A DNA stretch of 64,000 nucleotides from an uncultured Vibrio sp. (GCA_947504195.1 CANNGN010000006.1:62001-126000), one strand, 5' to 3'; counted from the first letter of the stretch, positions 19,447-29,244 are shown. Notes: generated by a model not told the origin, from the sequence alone. Numbers and translations: made by a program.

Positions 19447-19470
19447 AACTGAGCTCAGTGGTGCTCAGTT
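19447..19470 (+). promoter_or_regulatory. btuB riboswitch expression-platform hairpin
   Basis: An 8-base perfect stem (19447-19454 with 19463-19470) immediately after the B12 box and 26 bases before the btuB ATG. No U-run follows, so translational rather than transcriptional control is more likely. Confidence 0.6.
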
Positions 19471-19496
19471 ACGTTACGCGATATAGGATTATCACA

Positions 19497-21248
19497 ATGA
19501 AAAAAACTATTTTAGCGGCTGCTGTAGCATCGCTACTTTCCCCTATTTATTCCGTTCAAGCCGAAGATGTTTCAGCACAAGACACCGTAGTGGTGACGGC
19601 CAGTCGATTTGAGCAAACTATTGATTCAACGACGGCTGCTGTTTCAGTTATAACCCGTGAAGAAATAGAAGCTTCTCAAGCAACTGAACTCATTAGTGTA
19701 TTAAACACCTTACCCAGTTTACAAATAGCAGCAAATGGTGGAATGGGCTCAACTCAACGGATTTTTGTTCGTGGTACAAGTTCTGATCATACTTTGGTTT
19801 TGATTGATGGGGTGCGTACTGGTTCGGCAACAACAGGCTCTGTTAATTTTAGTTCTATTCCATTAGTGGCAATCGAGCGTATCGAATTCCTCCGTGGAGC
19901 AGGAGCAGCGGTATACGGTGCCGATGCTATTGGTGGTGTGATCAATATTATCACTGACAGTGATCGTGAAGGTGGTCGAGTTTCTGCATCGATGGGTACT
20001 GATAATTATCGTGCTACCAATGGGTTAGTCGCTGGAAATCTTAGTGATAAATTACATGCATCAATAGCGGTATCAGCTTTAAAAACAGATGGTTTCTCAG
20101 CTAAATCAACCCCAAGTGACGATGATGGTTATGCTTCTCGTGCAGTATCTTTAAATACAAACTATAAATTGTCTTCTCAGATAGAGCTCGGTGGCTTGGC
20201 GTTAGCTCAAAAGTCGGAGGGGGAATACGATGAAGGGACTAATTCCAAAAAAGTCTACAATCTTTCCGGTTACGCTAATTATAAAAATAATAGCTATGAA
20301 ACAAAATTGGTTTTGAGCGCTTCTCAAGATAGCTCTAAAGATTATTCTTACGATTCACTCTATGAGACGAATAGAACACAGATTGCTTGGCAAAATCAGT
20401 ATTCATTGAGTCAAGATTGGGTTCTTTCCGGCGGAATAGATTGGAATGACGATGAAGTAGTCTCAACCGTAGAATACGATGAATCATCGAGAAGTAACTT
20501 AGCACTATATCTTCATTCTCAATTCAATACCGGGCCCTATGCTCTAGAAGCAGCCGTACGGACTGATGAAAATGAACGATATGGCTCACATAATACTTGG
20601 CAACTCGGTGCTGGGTATCAATTCAGTCCTACGTATCGTGTATTAGCGAATGCAGGTACGGCTTTTAAAGCTCCGACATTTAATGATTTATATTATCCGG
20701 GATACTCAAACCCTGATACGAAATCAGAAGAATCTATAAACTATGAGGTTGCTATTGAAGCGACGTACAGCGTAGCTGACTTCCATATTACCGCATATCA
20801 TAACGATATAAAGAATTTGATCGCACTTGACTCTAATTACATACCATTTAACTATGGAAAAGTAGAGATTGAAGGCATTGAGTTTGCTGCTGGGTTTGAT
20901 ATCGGTCAATTGAGCAATACGCTGTCTTATGATTATACCAATGCGAAAGATACAGAAACAAACGAGCAGTTAGATCGCCGCGCTAAACACAATGTGAAAT
21001 GGAACAGCACTTATCAAGTTGCAAATTGGCAGTTTGGCATGAGTTACTTATATCAAAGCGTTCGAAATGATGGTTCAAACACACTAGACCCGTACTCATT
21101 GGTTAATTTAACCGGTGCCTATACATTTGATAGTGGTATTCAGTTAAGTACTAAAGTTGGAAATATCTTCAATGAAGATTATGAAACCGCTTATGGTTAC
21201 AATACCGAAGAACGAAATGTTTATGCGACTGTAAACTATAGCTTCTAA
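19497..21248 (+). CDS. btuB: Vitamin B12 TonB-dependent outer membrane receptor BtuB
   Basis: A 583-residue TonB-dependent receptor. It has a signal peptide (KKTILAAAVASLL, cleavage near SVQA), a TonB box DTVVVTA, a plug domain with VLIDGVRTGS and GADAIGGVINIIT, and a barrel ending in aromatic NYSF. It imports cobalamin across the outer membrane. The frame is open upstream to 19386, but that stretch is the riboswitch; the ATG at 19497 starts a proper signal peptide and has TAGGA 8 bases before it. Unlike E. coli, murI does not follow. Confidence 0.94.
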   Translation: MKKTILAAAVASLLSPIYSVQAEDVSAQDTVVVTASRFEQTIDSTTAAVSVITREEIEASQATELISVLNTLPSLQIAANGGMGSTQRIFVRGTSSDHTLVLIDGVRTGSATTGSVNFSSIPLVAIERIEFLRGAGAAVYGADAIGGVINIITDSDREGGRVSASMGTDNYRATNGLVAGNLSDKLHASIAVSALKTDGFSAKSTPSDDDGYASRAVSLNTNYKLSSQIELGGLALAQKSEGEYDEGTNSKKVYNLSGYANYKNNSYETKLVLSASQDSSKDYSYDSLYETNRTQIAWQNQYSLSQDWVLSGGIDWNDDEVVSTVEYDESSRSNLALYLHSQFNTGPYALEAAVRTDENERYGSHNTWQLGAGYQFSPTYRVLANAGTAFKAPTFNDLYYPGYSNPDTKSEESINYEVAIEATYSVADFHITAYHNDIKNLIALDSNYIPFNYGKVEIEGIEFAAGFDIGQLSNTLSYDYTNAKDTETNEQLDRRAKHNVKWNSTYQVANWQFGMSYLYQSVRNDGSNTLDPYSLVNLTGAYTFDSGIQLSTKVGNIFNEDYETAYGYNTEERNVYATVNYSF

Positions 21249-21266
21249 GTATTACTTTTCAGAGTC

Positions 21267-21292
21267 AAAAGGCTGCTGTTGCAGCCTTTTTT
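21267..21292. terminator. Terminator between btuB and the lpxM-like gene
   Basis: Stem AAAAGGCTGC/GCAGCCTTTT with a TGTT loop and six Ts on the plus strand; the A-run makes it usable by the convergent minus-strand gene. Confidence 0.9.
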
Positions 21293-21309
21293 GATTCAGC
21301 AATAAACCT

Positions 21310-22269
21310 CTATTTTGCTTTCCGATAGGGCTTACTGCCATCCGGTCGAGTCTTTAGTAGCGGTAAATTCCACATATAGTGCTCTTCTCGTCCCGTCAGC
21401 AATTCCTCTATCGCCTGATTCATCTTTCGTGCATCTTGTTCTTCATCTCCCGTTGGGAAGTTCTCTAACGCAGGGAGAATAAAAACTTCGTATTTGTGTA
21501 GCTTTTCGTTATAAGCGGGAAGAATCGGAACTATTTTCGCATTGGTGAGTTTAGCTAGTTTACCGAAGCCTTTTAACGTTGCTTTTTCGGTGCCAAAGAA
21601 AGGAGCGAAAACGGAATTTTTGTGGCCATGATCTTCATCGGCAGCCCAATAGCCAATATATCCTTCTTTGATCGATCGTAGAAATGGCTTGATGCCGACA
21701 TCGCGATGATAAATGCGCCCGCCATATTGCATCCGTTGTTTGTGCATCAACCAATCTATCACTAAATTTTCTTGGGTTTTCATAATATTAGTGACTTTGT
21801 AGCCGCGTGAGGCAAGCATAACTGCTGGGTAGTCTATCGCCCAAGTGTGCAGCGCAAGAATAATAACTCGCTGATCCGACTCTAATAACGGGAACAAGTT
21901 TTCTTCGCCAATAAGAATGCCTTTATCTTGGTTGAACTGAGTCGAACGCACCTGAAGCTCGGAATAGCCAAGCATATACTGTGCGGCTTTTTCAAACGTT
22001 TTGCGAAGAATCGTTTCTCGATCTTCCTCTGATTTATTTGGAAAACAAAAGCTTAAGTTAATTTTGGCACGTCGAATAACAGTGCTGTCTTTTCGGCTAA
22101 TAACGAATGACGAGAGTTTGTTAGCAAGTCGATCTCGAATCGTTGCGGGGATAAAAGCCAATAGAGCAGCCATCGATATTCCTATCCAAGTTAACCAATA
22201 TTTTGGATGTAGGAAGCAGAGTTTAAAGGTTGGGTTGTATAGATGCTGTTTCTGTTTGTCGTTCGACAT
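21310..22269 (-). CDS. Lipid A late acyltransferase, LpxM/LpxN type
   Basis: A 319-residue lysophospholipid acyltransferase-like protein with an N-terminal TM helix. The catalytic motif is HTWAID (HX4D), the LpxM/MsbB form. In V. cholerae the homologue in this position beside lpxL is, as I recall, LpxN, which adds the 3-hydroxylaurate later glycylated for polymyxin resistance; the exact acyl chain cannot be read from sequence. It lies 7 bases downstream of the lpxL-like gene in one operon. Three-residue GYWAADEDHGH is typical of the family's second motif. Confidence 0.9.
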   Translation of the reverse strand: MSNDKQKQHLYNPTFKLCFLHPKYWLTWIGISMAALLAFIPATIRDRLANKLSSFVISRKDSTVIRRAKINLSFCFPNKSEEDRETILRKTFEKAAQYMLGYSELQVRSTQFNQDKGILIGEENLFPLLESDQRVIILALHTWAIDYPAVMLASRGYKVTNIMKTQENLVIDWLMHKQRMQYGGRIYHRDVGIKPFLRSIKEGYIGYWAADEDHGHKNSVFAPFFGTEKATLKGFGKLAKLTNAKIVPILPAYNEKLHKYEVFILPALENFPTGDEEQDARKMNQAIEELLTGREEHYMWNLPLLKTRPDGSKPYRKAK

Positions 22270-22276
22270 AACAATC

Positions 22277-23224
22277 CTACTGATTCTTATAGCGTGAATT
22301 TTTTATTGATCGATCTGGGTGGTTTTTGAAGCGACGATGCATCCACATCCACTGCTCTGGCGCGCGGAGAATAACCTTTTCCACAAAGGTATTCATGTAC
22401 GCTGCCGCAGCTACTTCATCTTTCTGCGGGAAGTTATCTTCAATTGATTGATCGGCGATAATATTGTATTTGCCTTCATTATTACGAAAGCCTGATCCGA
22501 TAACAATGGCGCAGCGGCTAGTATAAGCAAGAATGCTGGTTCCCGTAGTCGTACACGCATCTTCAATCGTAAAGAAAGGTACGAAAACTGATTTTCTACG
22601 ACCATAATCGTGATCGGGTAAATAGAATAGTCGAGAACCTTTTCTCAATACGCGAATCATTGCTTTTAAATCTTTGCGATCGATAGCACTATTACCGTAG
22701 CTAGTACGGCCCCAATACTGAATGAAATTGTACGCAGGGTTATCGTGTGGGCGAAAAACGCCATACCCGTGCATGCCTAATTCAGCAAAAGCGCGACCAG
22801 TCATTTCTAAATTAAGTGCATGAACACAGCACAATAATACGCCTTTACCATTGGCTTCGTGCTTTTCGAGAGCACTAAGATCTTGTTTAACCAATAGTCG
22901 TTTAAAGCGCCATGATGGCCAAAACCAAGCAATTCCAGTTTCGATTAAAGCGAGCCCCGAGTTCTTAATGTTCTCATCGACGAATTCTTCAACCTCTTGT
23001 TGAGATTTGTCTGGAAAAACGAGTTTGACGTTGGTTTTTGCGGTTCGAACGCGTTTCTCACCAAAGCGTGCGATGAGCGTTCCAAGAGAGCGGCCTAGAG
23101 AGAACGATAGAGAGTAAGGCAAGAGATTGACAATCAAAGCGAGAAATCCAAATCCTAGCCATACTCCCCAATATTTAGGGTGGAGTAATGAACGAGAAAA
23201 TTGTGGGGCTTGCTTGTTGGACAT
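22277..23224 (-). CDS. lpxL: Lipid A lauroyl/myristoyl acyltransferase, LpxL type
   Basis: A 315-residue acyltransferase with an N-terminal membrane anchor (about 17-37). The catalytic motif is HALNLE (HX4E), as in LpxL rather than LpxM. The later YLPDHDYGRRKSVFVPFF is the conserved substrate-region block. It adds a secondary acyl chain to Kdo2-lipid IVA. It precedes the lpxM-like gene on the same strand, so both secondary acylation steps are encoded together. Confidence 0.93.
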   Translation of the reverse strand: MSNKQAPQFSRSLLHPKYWGVWLGFGFLALIVNLLPYSLSFSLGRSLGTLIARFGEKRVRTAKTNVKLVFPDKSQQEVEEFVDENIKNSGLALIETGIAWFWPSWRFKRLLVKQDLSALEKHEANGKGVLLCCVHALNLEMTGRAFAELGMHGYGVFRPHDNPAYNFIQYWGRTSYGNSAIDRKDLKAMIRVLRKGSRLFYLPDHDYGRRKSVFVPFFTIEDACTTTGTSILAYTSRCAIVIGSGFRNNEGKYNIIADQSIEDNFPQKDEVAAAAYMNTFVEKVILRAPEQWMWMHRRFKNHPDRSIKNSRYKNQ

Positions 23225-23342
23225 AAAATCAATCGCCTACTTCGTTGAACTTGAGCTAAGAGAGCCATTTTGGTTTTCTTTTGATTGGCTTGCTTCGTTT
23301 GCCAATTGCCGCATCATACCGTAAATGTTCATATCATTACAT

Positions 23343-23933
23343 TTAAGAGATTTGCTGTTTTAACATTTCCCAGTATTGTTCAAAGTGAGCCGTTGGGAAG
23401 TATTTAAAATCAGAACGCACATACCGATTTAGACTACCTTCGACTTGACCAAGTAGTTGAGCGGCTAATACGGTCTCATCTATAGGGAATGACTTGCCCT
23501 CACGCAGTTTTCTCTCACGTAAAATTTGTCGAAGAGAGGTTTCAATCCGTTCATACAGTTGATTAATTCGTTCTCTTAATCGTTCATTTTCAAACATGAG
23601 AGCGTGACCAGATAGAATTCGAGTTAAACCTGGGTTGCGTTCAGCAAATGTCAAAATGAGCTGTAATACCATTTCAATTCGATTTAACGTGTCTTTCTCT
23701 TCTGCAAGTATGTAATTGATTCGAGACATTAAGGTCTCTTCAATAAACTCTATCAAGCCTTCAAACATCCGAGCCTTACTCGGAAAATGGCGATACAACG
23801 CTGCTTCAGACACCCCAACTTGTTTTGCTAGTTTGGCTGTAGTGATGCGAGATGCACCGTCGTGAGATTGAAGCATTTCAGCGAGTGCTTGCAGTATTTC
23901 TTCACGACGATTTGAACGTTTATTGGCAACCAT
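23343..23933 (-). CDS. slmA: Nucleoid occlusion factor SlmA
   Basis: A 196-residue TetR-family protein. The N-terminal helix-turn-helix includes [20 protein letters not shown]; the rest is the family dimer/FtsZ-binding region ending in [14 protein letters not shown]. SlmA binds SBS sites on the chromosome and blocks FtsZ rings over the nucleoid. Its place beside coaBC is conserved in E. coli and vibrios. Confidence 0.95.
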   Translation of the reverse strand: MVANKRSNRREEILQALAEMLQSHDGASRITTAKLAKQVGVSEAALYRHFPSKARMFEGLIEFIEETLMSRINYILAEEKDTLNRIEMVLQLILTFAERNPGLTRILSGHALMFENERLRERINQLYERIETSLRQILRERKLREGKSFPIDETVLAAQLLGQVEGSLNRYVRSDFKYFPTAHFEQYWEMLKQQIS

Positions 23934-23976
23934 GTTTGTTCCCTTAATGACTTCAAATTACAGGTAGCGTATAGAG

Positions 23977-25185
23977 CTATTGTTGCTCCAATTGTTGCTG
24001 GATAGTTTTTACCACATCGTAGGCAAGTTTCGCCTTAGATGCGAGTGTTAGTGTTTGTTCGCCATCGCGCCAGTAAAGCGTCAAAGCATTATTCTGGCTA
24101 TTGAAGCCTTGACCTTCTATCGAGACATCGTTGGCACAAATCATGTCGAGATTCTTATTCACGAGTTTTCCACGTGCGTATTGAGCCACATCTTGAGTTT
24201 CCGCAGCAAAGCCAACAGTAAACGGTCGGTTGTCTTTCATTGCAGCAACAGATGCGACGATATCTGGGTTTTTCACCAATTCAATGGTCATTTCATCACT
24301 GTCGGCGGTTTTCTTGATTTTTTGCTCGGCAACAGAAGCGGGGCGATAATCAGCCACAGCTGCACAACTAATAAAAACATCATGGTTCACGGCTTGTTCC
24401 ATTGCGCTTCGGTGCATCTCTTGAGCGCTTTCTACATTAATACGATTAACGCCAGCAGGAGTTGAAAGTGATACTGGACCTGCAATTAAGGTGACATCAG
24501 CACCGAGTTGCTTTGCAGCATTGGCGAGCTCGAATCCCATTTTTCCTGAACTGTGATTACTCAAGTAACGTACAGGATCAAGTGCCTCACGAGTTGGGCC
24601 TGCAGAGATTAAAATGCGTTTTCCTTGAAGCAGCTTTGGTTGAAAGAACTGTTCACAGAGTTCGACTATTTGCATTGGTTCAAGCATTCTTCCCGGACCG
24701 ACATCACCACAAGCTTGTTCGCCCGATGCAGGACCCCAAATTTCGGCTCCACGTCGGCTCAATGTTGCAATATTTTCTTGAGTCGCCATGTTTTTATACA
24801 TTTGCTGATTCATAGCGGGAGCCACTGCAATCGGAGAGTCTGTTGCTAGAACTAAGGTTGATAAGAGATCATTGCCCAATCCTGCGGCGACACGACCAAT
24901 GAGATCGGAGGTGGCTGGAGCGAGTAAAACTAAATCGGGCCACTTAGCGAGTTCAATATGGTTCATCGAACGTTCAGCTTCAGGATCCAATAGACTCGTT
25001 GCAACTTGATGGCCAGACACAGCTTGCATGGTTAGCGGAGTAATAAAGGCAGTCGCAGCTTCCGTCATTACCACTCTTACTTCGGCTCCTCGTTCTATCA
25101 ATCGGCGAGTGAGATCGGCGCATTTATACGCAGCAATACCACCACTCATTCCGAGCAATATCTTTTTACCAGCTAACGTTTGCAT
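23977..25185 (-). CDS. coaBC: Bifunctional CoaBC (PPC decarboxylase / PPC synthetase)
   Basis: A 402-residue fusion for two coenzyme A steps. The N-terminal flavoprotein CoaC half has [10 protein letters not shown] near 13-22, the active His in NHIELAKW near 75, PAMNQQMY near 124 and the catalytic Cys in EQACGDVG. The C-terminal CoaB half (about 190-402) has the nucleotide-binding [14 protein letters not shown] and the K-rich ending region. Formerly dfp. Divergent from radC, as is usual. Confidence 0.96.
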   Translation of the reverse strand: MQTLAGKKILLGMSGGIAAYKCADLTRRLIERGAEVRVVMTEAATAFITPLTMQAVSGHQVATSLLDPEAERSMNHIELAKWPDLVLLAPATSDLIGRVAAGLGNDLLSTLVLATDSPIAVAPAMNQQMYKNMATQENIATLSRRGAEIWGPASGEQACGDVGPGRMLEPMQIVELCEQFFQPKLLQGKRILISAGPTREALDPVRYLSNHSSGKMGFELANAAKQLGADVTLIAGPVSLSTPAGVNRINVESAQEMHRSAMEQAVNHDVFISCAAVADYRPASVAEQKIKKTADSDEMTIELVKNPDIVASVAAMKDNRPFTVGFAAETQDVAQYARGKLVNKNLDMICANDVSIEGQGFNSQNNALTLYWRDGEQTLTLASKAKLAYDVVKTIQQQLEQQ

Positions 25186-25441
25186 ACTTCGTCCTTATTT
25201 TATTGCAGAAGGCATGTTACATGCCTAAATGTCATTTCAGTTATACAGTGATGATGTTCATTCATCCTAAATTCAACCAAGTAGACCATATAATAGTGAA
25301 AGAGTTCGCAGGATGTAAGCCCTTACTAACATGTTATTTCATCCTCATATTATGATAGACCGTACTCTTATTATTGTAAGTTGCGATGAGATCAATCATT
25401 CGACTATATCTGTCTAACCACGAATAAACGAAGTACTGAAT

Positions 25442-26122
25442 ATGATTAATGAATTTGTATCTGAAAAACATTTGTTACCTCGTGAAAAGTTAGTTCGATA
25501 TGGAGCAAGTTCATTAAGTGATGAAGAATTACTTGCTATTTTTCTTCGCACCGGGAGCAAGGATCAAAATGTATTGGAGCTTTCGAGTCATCTATTGATG
25601 CACTTTGGTTCTTTGCGGCAACTATTTCTCGCACCAATTGAGGAGTTTTGTGGATTTAAAGGCATAGGGCAGACTAAATACGCTCAAATTCAAGCGGTGC
25701 TGGAATTGGGACAACGTTACTTAGCGGAAACACTAGAACGTGGCAGTGCATTAACAAACCCAAATGAAACCCGGTTATATCTAACAGCTTTTTTACGAGA
25801 TAGGCCTCGAGAGGCATTTCTGGTTTTGTTTCTAGACAACCAACACCGTGTGATTGAAGCAGAGATATTATTTGAAGGCACGATTGATTCTGCGTCGGTC
25901 TATCCACGTGAAGTGGTGAAGCGAGCATTAGACCATAATGCGGCCGCTATTATTTTAGCGCATAACCATCCGAGTGGTATTTCTGAACCGAGCCAGTCGG
26001 ATCGCCGAATTACCGATAAAATTTGCGCTGCCATGCAGTTGGTGGATATTCGAGTTTTAGACCACTTTGTCGTTGGTGACGGTGAAATTACCTCTTTTGC
26101 CGAACGAGGTTGGATAAACTGA
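25442..26122 (+). CDS. radC: RadC-family JAMM/MPN-domain protein
   Basis: A 226-residue protein. An N-terminal helix-hairpin-helix region (about 30-95) is followed by the JAB/MPN domain with the metal motif [15 protein letters not shown] near 175-189. The historical DNA-repair role is doubtful in the literature, so the biochemical function is open. It precedes rpmB-rpmG, as in E. coli. The ribosome-binding site is weak. Confidence 0.93.
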   Translation: MINEFVSEKHLLPREKLVRYGASSLSDEELLAIFLRTGSKDQNVLELSSHLLMHFGSLRQLFLAPIEEFCGFKGIGQTKYAQIQAVLELGQRYLAETLERGSALTNPNETRLYLTAFLRDRPREAFLVLFLDNQHRVIEAEILFEGTIDSASVYPREVVKRALDHNAAAIILAHNHPSGISEPSQSDRRITDKICAAMQLVDIRVLDHFVVGDGEITSFAERGWIN

Positions 26123-26154
26123 CGAAATACCTTTCGATCGAGCTCATATTTTAG

Positions 26155-26182
26155 TTGTGAGATAGTGAGATTCTGCTATTAT
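26155..26182 (+). promoter_or_regulatory. Upstream promoter P1 for rpmB-rpmG
   Basis: TTGTGA and TATTAT with a 16-base spacer, followed by a GC-rich GCGCCC discriminator typical of growth-rate-controlled ribosomal promoters. Confidence 0.55.
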
Positions 26183-26262
26183 GCGCCCACTAAAATTATC
26201 AACCTTAATCAGCTCGGCGACAAAAAGATCTCAAGATCCTTAAAAAAGGATCTATTGGGGTC

Positions 26263-26291
26263 TTGAGCAATGCTCGTCAAGTTAGTATAAT
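26263..26291 (+). promoter_or_regulatory. Main promoter P2 for rpmB-rpmG
   Basis: TTGAGC and a perfect TATAAT with a 17-base spacer, followed by GCGCGAC discriminator. Predicted start near 26298 leaves a leader of about 115 bases before rpmB. An AGATCC/GGATCT hairpin lies just upstream, between P1 and P2. Confidence 0.75.
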
Positions 26292-26411
26292 GCGCGACCT
26301 TTGATAGCCTTGATGGATCTTCCATAATAGGTTTTAGTCTTAAATTTTTACGATTTTAAGGCTTTGACACCAAGGTTGATATCGAGCTGAAACGATTTGG
26401 AGAAGACATTC

Positions 26412-26648
26412 ATGTCCCGAGTATGCCAAGTAACTGGTAAGCGTCCTGTAACGGGTAACAACCGTTCACACGCAAAAAATGCTACTAAGCGTCGTTTTCT
26501 GCCGAACCTACAAACTCATCGTTTCTGGGTAGAAAGCGAAAAACGTTTTGTTAAACTGCGCCTTACTGCTAAAGGCATGCGTATTATCGATAAGAAGGGC
26601 ATTGATGCTGTTCTTACTGATATCCGTGCGCGTGGCGAAAACGTTTAA
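26412..26648 (+). CDS. rpmB: 50S ribosomal protein L28
   Basis: A 78-residue basic protein beginning [17 protein letters not shown], the standard L28 N-terminus. An in-frame TTG five codons earlier is not needed: ATG at 26412 gives the normal length and has GGAGAAGA upstream. First gene of the rpmB-rpmG operon. Confidence 0.98.
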   Translation: MSRVCQVTGKRPVTGNNRSHAKNATKRRFLPNLQTHRFWVESEKRFVKLRLTAKGMRIIDKKGIDAVLTDIRARGENV

Positions 26649-26662
26649 GAGGAATTAGTAAA

Positions 26663-26830
26663 ATGGCTAAAGGTATTCGTGAGAAAATCCGCCTAGTATC
26701 TTCTGCAGGTACAGGTCACTTCTACACTACTGAGAAGAACAAACGTAACATGCCTGGTAAATTTGAGATCAAAAAGTTTGATCCAGTAATTCGCCAACAC
26801 GTTATGTACAAAGAAGCTAAAATTAAGTAA
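26663..26830 (+). CDS. rpmG: 50S ribosomal protein L33
   Basis: A 55-residue protein starting [19 protein letters not shown] and ending KEAKIK, full length for L33. The ATG follows AGAGGAATTAG and sits 14 bases after rpmB. The cysteine pairs of zinc-binding L33 are absent, so this is the zinc-independent form. A terminator follows. Confidence 0.98.
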   Translation: MAKGIREKIRLVSSAGTGHFYTTEKNKRNMPGKFEIKKFDPVIRQHVMYKEAKIK

Positions 26831-26855
26831 TTAATTTCTGCTTTAATGTTTTGTG

Positions 26856-26881
26856 AAAACCCAGCTTAGGCTGGGTTTTTT
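26856..26881 (+). terminator. rpmB-rpmG terminator
   Basis: Stem AAAACCCAGC/GCTGGGTTTT, loop TTAG, then a six-T run. Confidence 0.9.
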
Positions 26882-26970
26882 ATTGTCTTTTTTTTATAAA
26901 AACACATAAGCTAACGGTAATACAAAGAAAACTATACATTTTTATATTCTTCATATGTGGAAGTAATACT

Positions 26971-27450
26971 ATGGCTTATCGTGGTCGCCGTTGGAATAAC
27001 ATTTTGATATTAGGCATCATTTTGTTTATCGCAGTACTTAACCTACCAACGATCATTAAAACGTATTTAATCGATGATTCTGAAGCAACCTCCTATCCAA
27101 CTCTCTTTGATACTTCTCATCAGGTTGTTGCGTTGTACAGCTCTGATTGGTCGTTGATATATCATGGAAACCAATGGCAAAGTACGCCAGTACTAACAAC
27201 CGACACGCTTGAGCTAGTACAACGCTGGAAAGAGCTCTTAGGTACACCTGTGTCTGATGAAGCATTCAATGCGATGAAAGATAACCTTTCGGCTGCCAAT
27301 ACGCTGGAAGTCTGGTACGACGGAGTTGAGGAGCCACAGAGAGTTACTTATTACCGCACTCCAAATTTTTGGTTGTTTAAAAATTGGCAGCAGCAATGGA
27401 TAGCAGTATCGGTAGAAGATGCTTATTTATTTCCTGCGATAAAACCTTAA
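26971..27450 (+). CDS. Uncharacterised membrane-anchored protein between rpmG and mutM
   Basis: I do not recognise a named family. The 159 residues comprise a basic N-terminus (AYRGRRW), one TM helix (about 10-30) and a hydrophilic, tryptophan-rich domain that would lie in the periplasm. It contains no cysteine and no obvious enzymatic motif. Start ATG at 26971 has GGAAGTAA upstream. It is 39 bases before mutM on the same strand, so cotranscription is possible. A similar small gene occurs at this place in other vibrios as far as I recall. Confidence 0.75.
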   Translation: MAYRGRRWNNILILGIILFIAVLNLPTIIKTYLIDDSEATSYPTLFDTSHQVVALYSSDWSLIYHGNQWQSTPVLTTDTLELVQRWKELLGTPVSDEAFNAMKDNLSAANTLEVWYDGVEEPQRVTYYRTPNFWLFKNWQQQWIAVSVEDAYLFPAIKP

Positions 27451-27489
27451 TCTATCTAGATTATTTAATATTTACTAAGAGAAAATCGA

Positions 27490-28299
27490 ATGCCTGAATT
27501 ACCCGAAGTCGAAGTTAGTCGATTAGGAATATCACCTTATTTAGTGGGTGTTGAAGTGAAGTCGATTGATGTGCGCACGCCAAAATTGCGCTGGCCAATT
27601 CCCCATCAGCTTAAACAACTCGAAGGGGAGGTTATTCGTTCAATCACGCGACGTGCAAAATACCTTTTACTGGAAGTCGATACCGGAACTGCAATTATCC
27701 ATTTAGGTATGTCGGGTTCTCTACGTGTTTTAGATGCCCCGATAACGCATGGCAAGCATGATCATGTTGATCTTTTTCTTACCAATGGCAAAGTCTTACG
27801 GTACAACGATCCACGACGTTTCGGTGCTTGGCTTTGGTGTGAAAAGGGAACTGAGCACCCAGTATTAGAGAAAATGGGCCCAGAACCACTTAGTGATGAA
27901 TTCAATGCTGAGGTTATTGAATCACGAGCTAAAAATAGAAAAACTACGATTAAACAATTTATTATGGACAACAAGCAGGTGGTAGGGGTTGGTAATATTT
28001 ATGCCAATGAATCGTTATACCTTTCTCATATTTTACCGACTCGACTTGCTGGTTCGTTGACATCTAAAGAGTGGAAAGTCTTAGTTGCTGCCATAAAGAA
28101 GGTGCTAGCAAAAGCAATAGAGCAAGGTGGTACAACGCTTAAGGACTTTGCTCAAGCCGATGGGAAGCCTGGCTATTTCGCCCAAGAACTGATGGTATAT
28201 GGGCGCGCAGGAGACGCTTGCTTTGAATGTGGTAGTTTAATTCAAGAGAAGAAAATTGGGCAAAGAAATACGTTTTATTGCCGGAGTTGCCAGCAATAA
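27490..28299 (+). CDS. mutM: Formamidopyrimidine-DNA glycosylase MutM (Fpg)
   Basis: A 269-residue bifunctional glycosylase/AP lyase that removes 8-oxoguanine. The mature N-terminus PELPEVE supplies the catalytic Pro and Glu; the H2TH region contains the [12 protein letters not shown] segment near 160-171; the C-terminal zinc finger is CFEC...CRSC. All catalytic elements are present. It is the usual neighbour of coaD and the LPS core genes. Confidence 0.97.
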   Translation: MPELPEVEVSRLGISPYLVGVEVKSIDVRTPKLRWPIPHQLKQLEGEVIRSITRRAKYLLLEVDTGTAIIHLGMSGSLRVLDAPITHGKHDHVDLFLTNGKVLRYNDPRRFGAWLWCEKGTEHPVLEKMGPEPLSDEFNAEVIESRAKNRKTTIKQFIMDNKQVVGVGNIYANESLYLSHILPTRLAGSLTSKEWKVLVAAIKKVLAKAIEQGGTTLKDFAQADGKPGYFAQELMVYGRAGDACFECGSLIQEKKIGQRNTFYCRSCQQ

Positions 28300-28318
28300 A
28301 ATTTAAGTATTATTGCTG
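28291..28318. terminator. Palindrome spanning the mutM and GT90 stop codons
   Basis: A perfect 9-base stem (28291-28299 with 28310-28318) encloses the four-base gap between two convergent genes and contains the mutM stop codon. There is no clear U-run, so termination is only plausible. Confidence 0.45.
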
Positions 28319-29244
28319 TAATGTTCCTGTCCTGAATGTTTGAAGTACTTGTTTGCAACTAACAAGGAGATCAAACGTTCTTGTTCTGGGTTTTTAAATT
28401 GTTCAATCCATGCATGAGCATTTGCAATAATCGTTTCTGCTTCTTCAGGGTGGGCAATGTAATAATCCATTTTTTCGATAAGATCTGAATAATCATCTTT
28501 CACTTCAACATAATGAACGCCACCTTCTAAACGCCCTTCCATAAACCAAGTTTCAAATTTAGGCTTAGACATAACGGCGAGTGAATTTGAAGACATCACC
28601 CATTTCAAGTTGGTCGCGACATCTCTGCCTTCAATACAAAGAATAAACTTATATTTTAATTGCTCTTCAATTGTCATTCTTGGTTTATCCCAAGGCTGAC
28701 CTTCTTGTGGTCTATGACGCCCTATATTGCAGCGTGGGTGATCATAATATTTCTCAATAACTACTTTTCGATGCGCTAAAAACCCCAACCCTCTCCAGAC
28801 GGCTAAGTCTTTTTTTTCCGCAAAGGTAAGTGGATCTTTTAGGAATTGAAAATGACGAATGGCATTTAACTTCAATATAATGGAATTGTGATTGTTGTTA
28901 TTAATTGGGCGACTTTTGACGAATGCGGGAGCGCCAGGAACCTCTCGTACATCCCCATTTATATAATGGAAACGATTGGCTTTAGGGAACCCTTTAATGA
29001 CTTTAAAAAGATCAAAGTAATAAGTTGTACCACCTGTCTTTTTGAATGCGTCAATCTGAGTGCTTGGCTTATCATTAAGTATGAAAGTATCGCTAATTTG
29101 ATTGTAATAGTCGATTCTAGATTGAAGGTAGGTGGATGGCTCTTCAGTGAGTGATTTGACCTTTTTTCTCGCAATATAGCGATGGAGCGAATTAGGGATT
29201 AGGGTCAATAACCCATGACTTAGGTAATAGTTGAATTTTCTCAT
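28303..29244 (-). CDS. Glycosyltransferase family 90 (CAP10-like) LPS core transferase
   Basis: A 313-residue protein resembling the CAP10/GT90 family and LpsA-type LPS glycosyltransferases. Typical segments are the VWRG motif near 150-153, KYKFILCIEGRDVATNLKW near 190-208 and SNSLAVM just after it. It probably adds a hexose or pentose to the outer core in the cytoplasm; sugar specificity is not visible. Last gene of a minus-strand run with the YrbL-like and kinase-fusion genes. Confidence 0.85.
   Translation of the reverse strand: MRKFNYYLSHGLLTLIPNSLHRYIARKKVKSLTEEPSTYLQSRIDYYNQISDTFILNDKPSTQIDAFKKTGGTTYYFDLFKVIKGFPKANRFHYINGDVREVPGAPAFVKSRPINNNNHNSIILKLNAIRHFQFLKDPLTFAEKKDLAVWRGLGFLAHRKVVIEKYYDHPRCNIGRHRPQEGQPWDKPRMTIEEQLKYKFILCIEGRDVATNLKWVMSSNSLAVMSKPKFETWFMEGRLEGGVHYVEVKDDYSDLIEKMDYYIAHPEEAETIIANAHAWIEQFKNPEQERLISLLVANKYFKHSGQEHYSNNT

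Noticed and set aside
19386..19496. N-terminal extension of btuB
   Set aside because: It lies inside the cobalamin riboswitch and precedes a proper signal peptide; no ribosome-binding site serves it.
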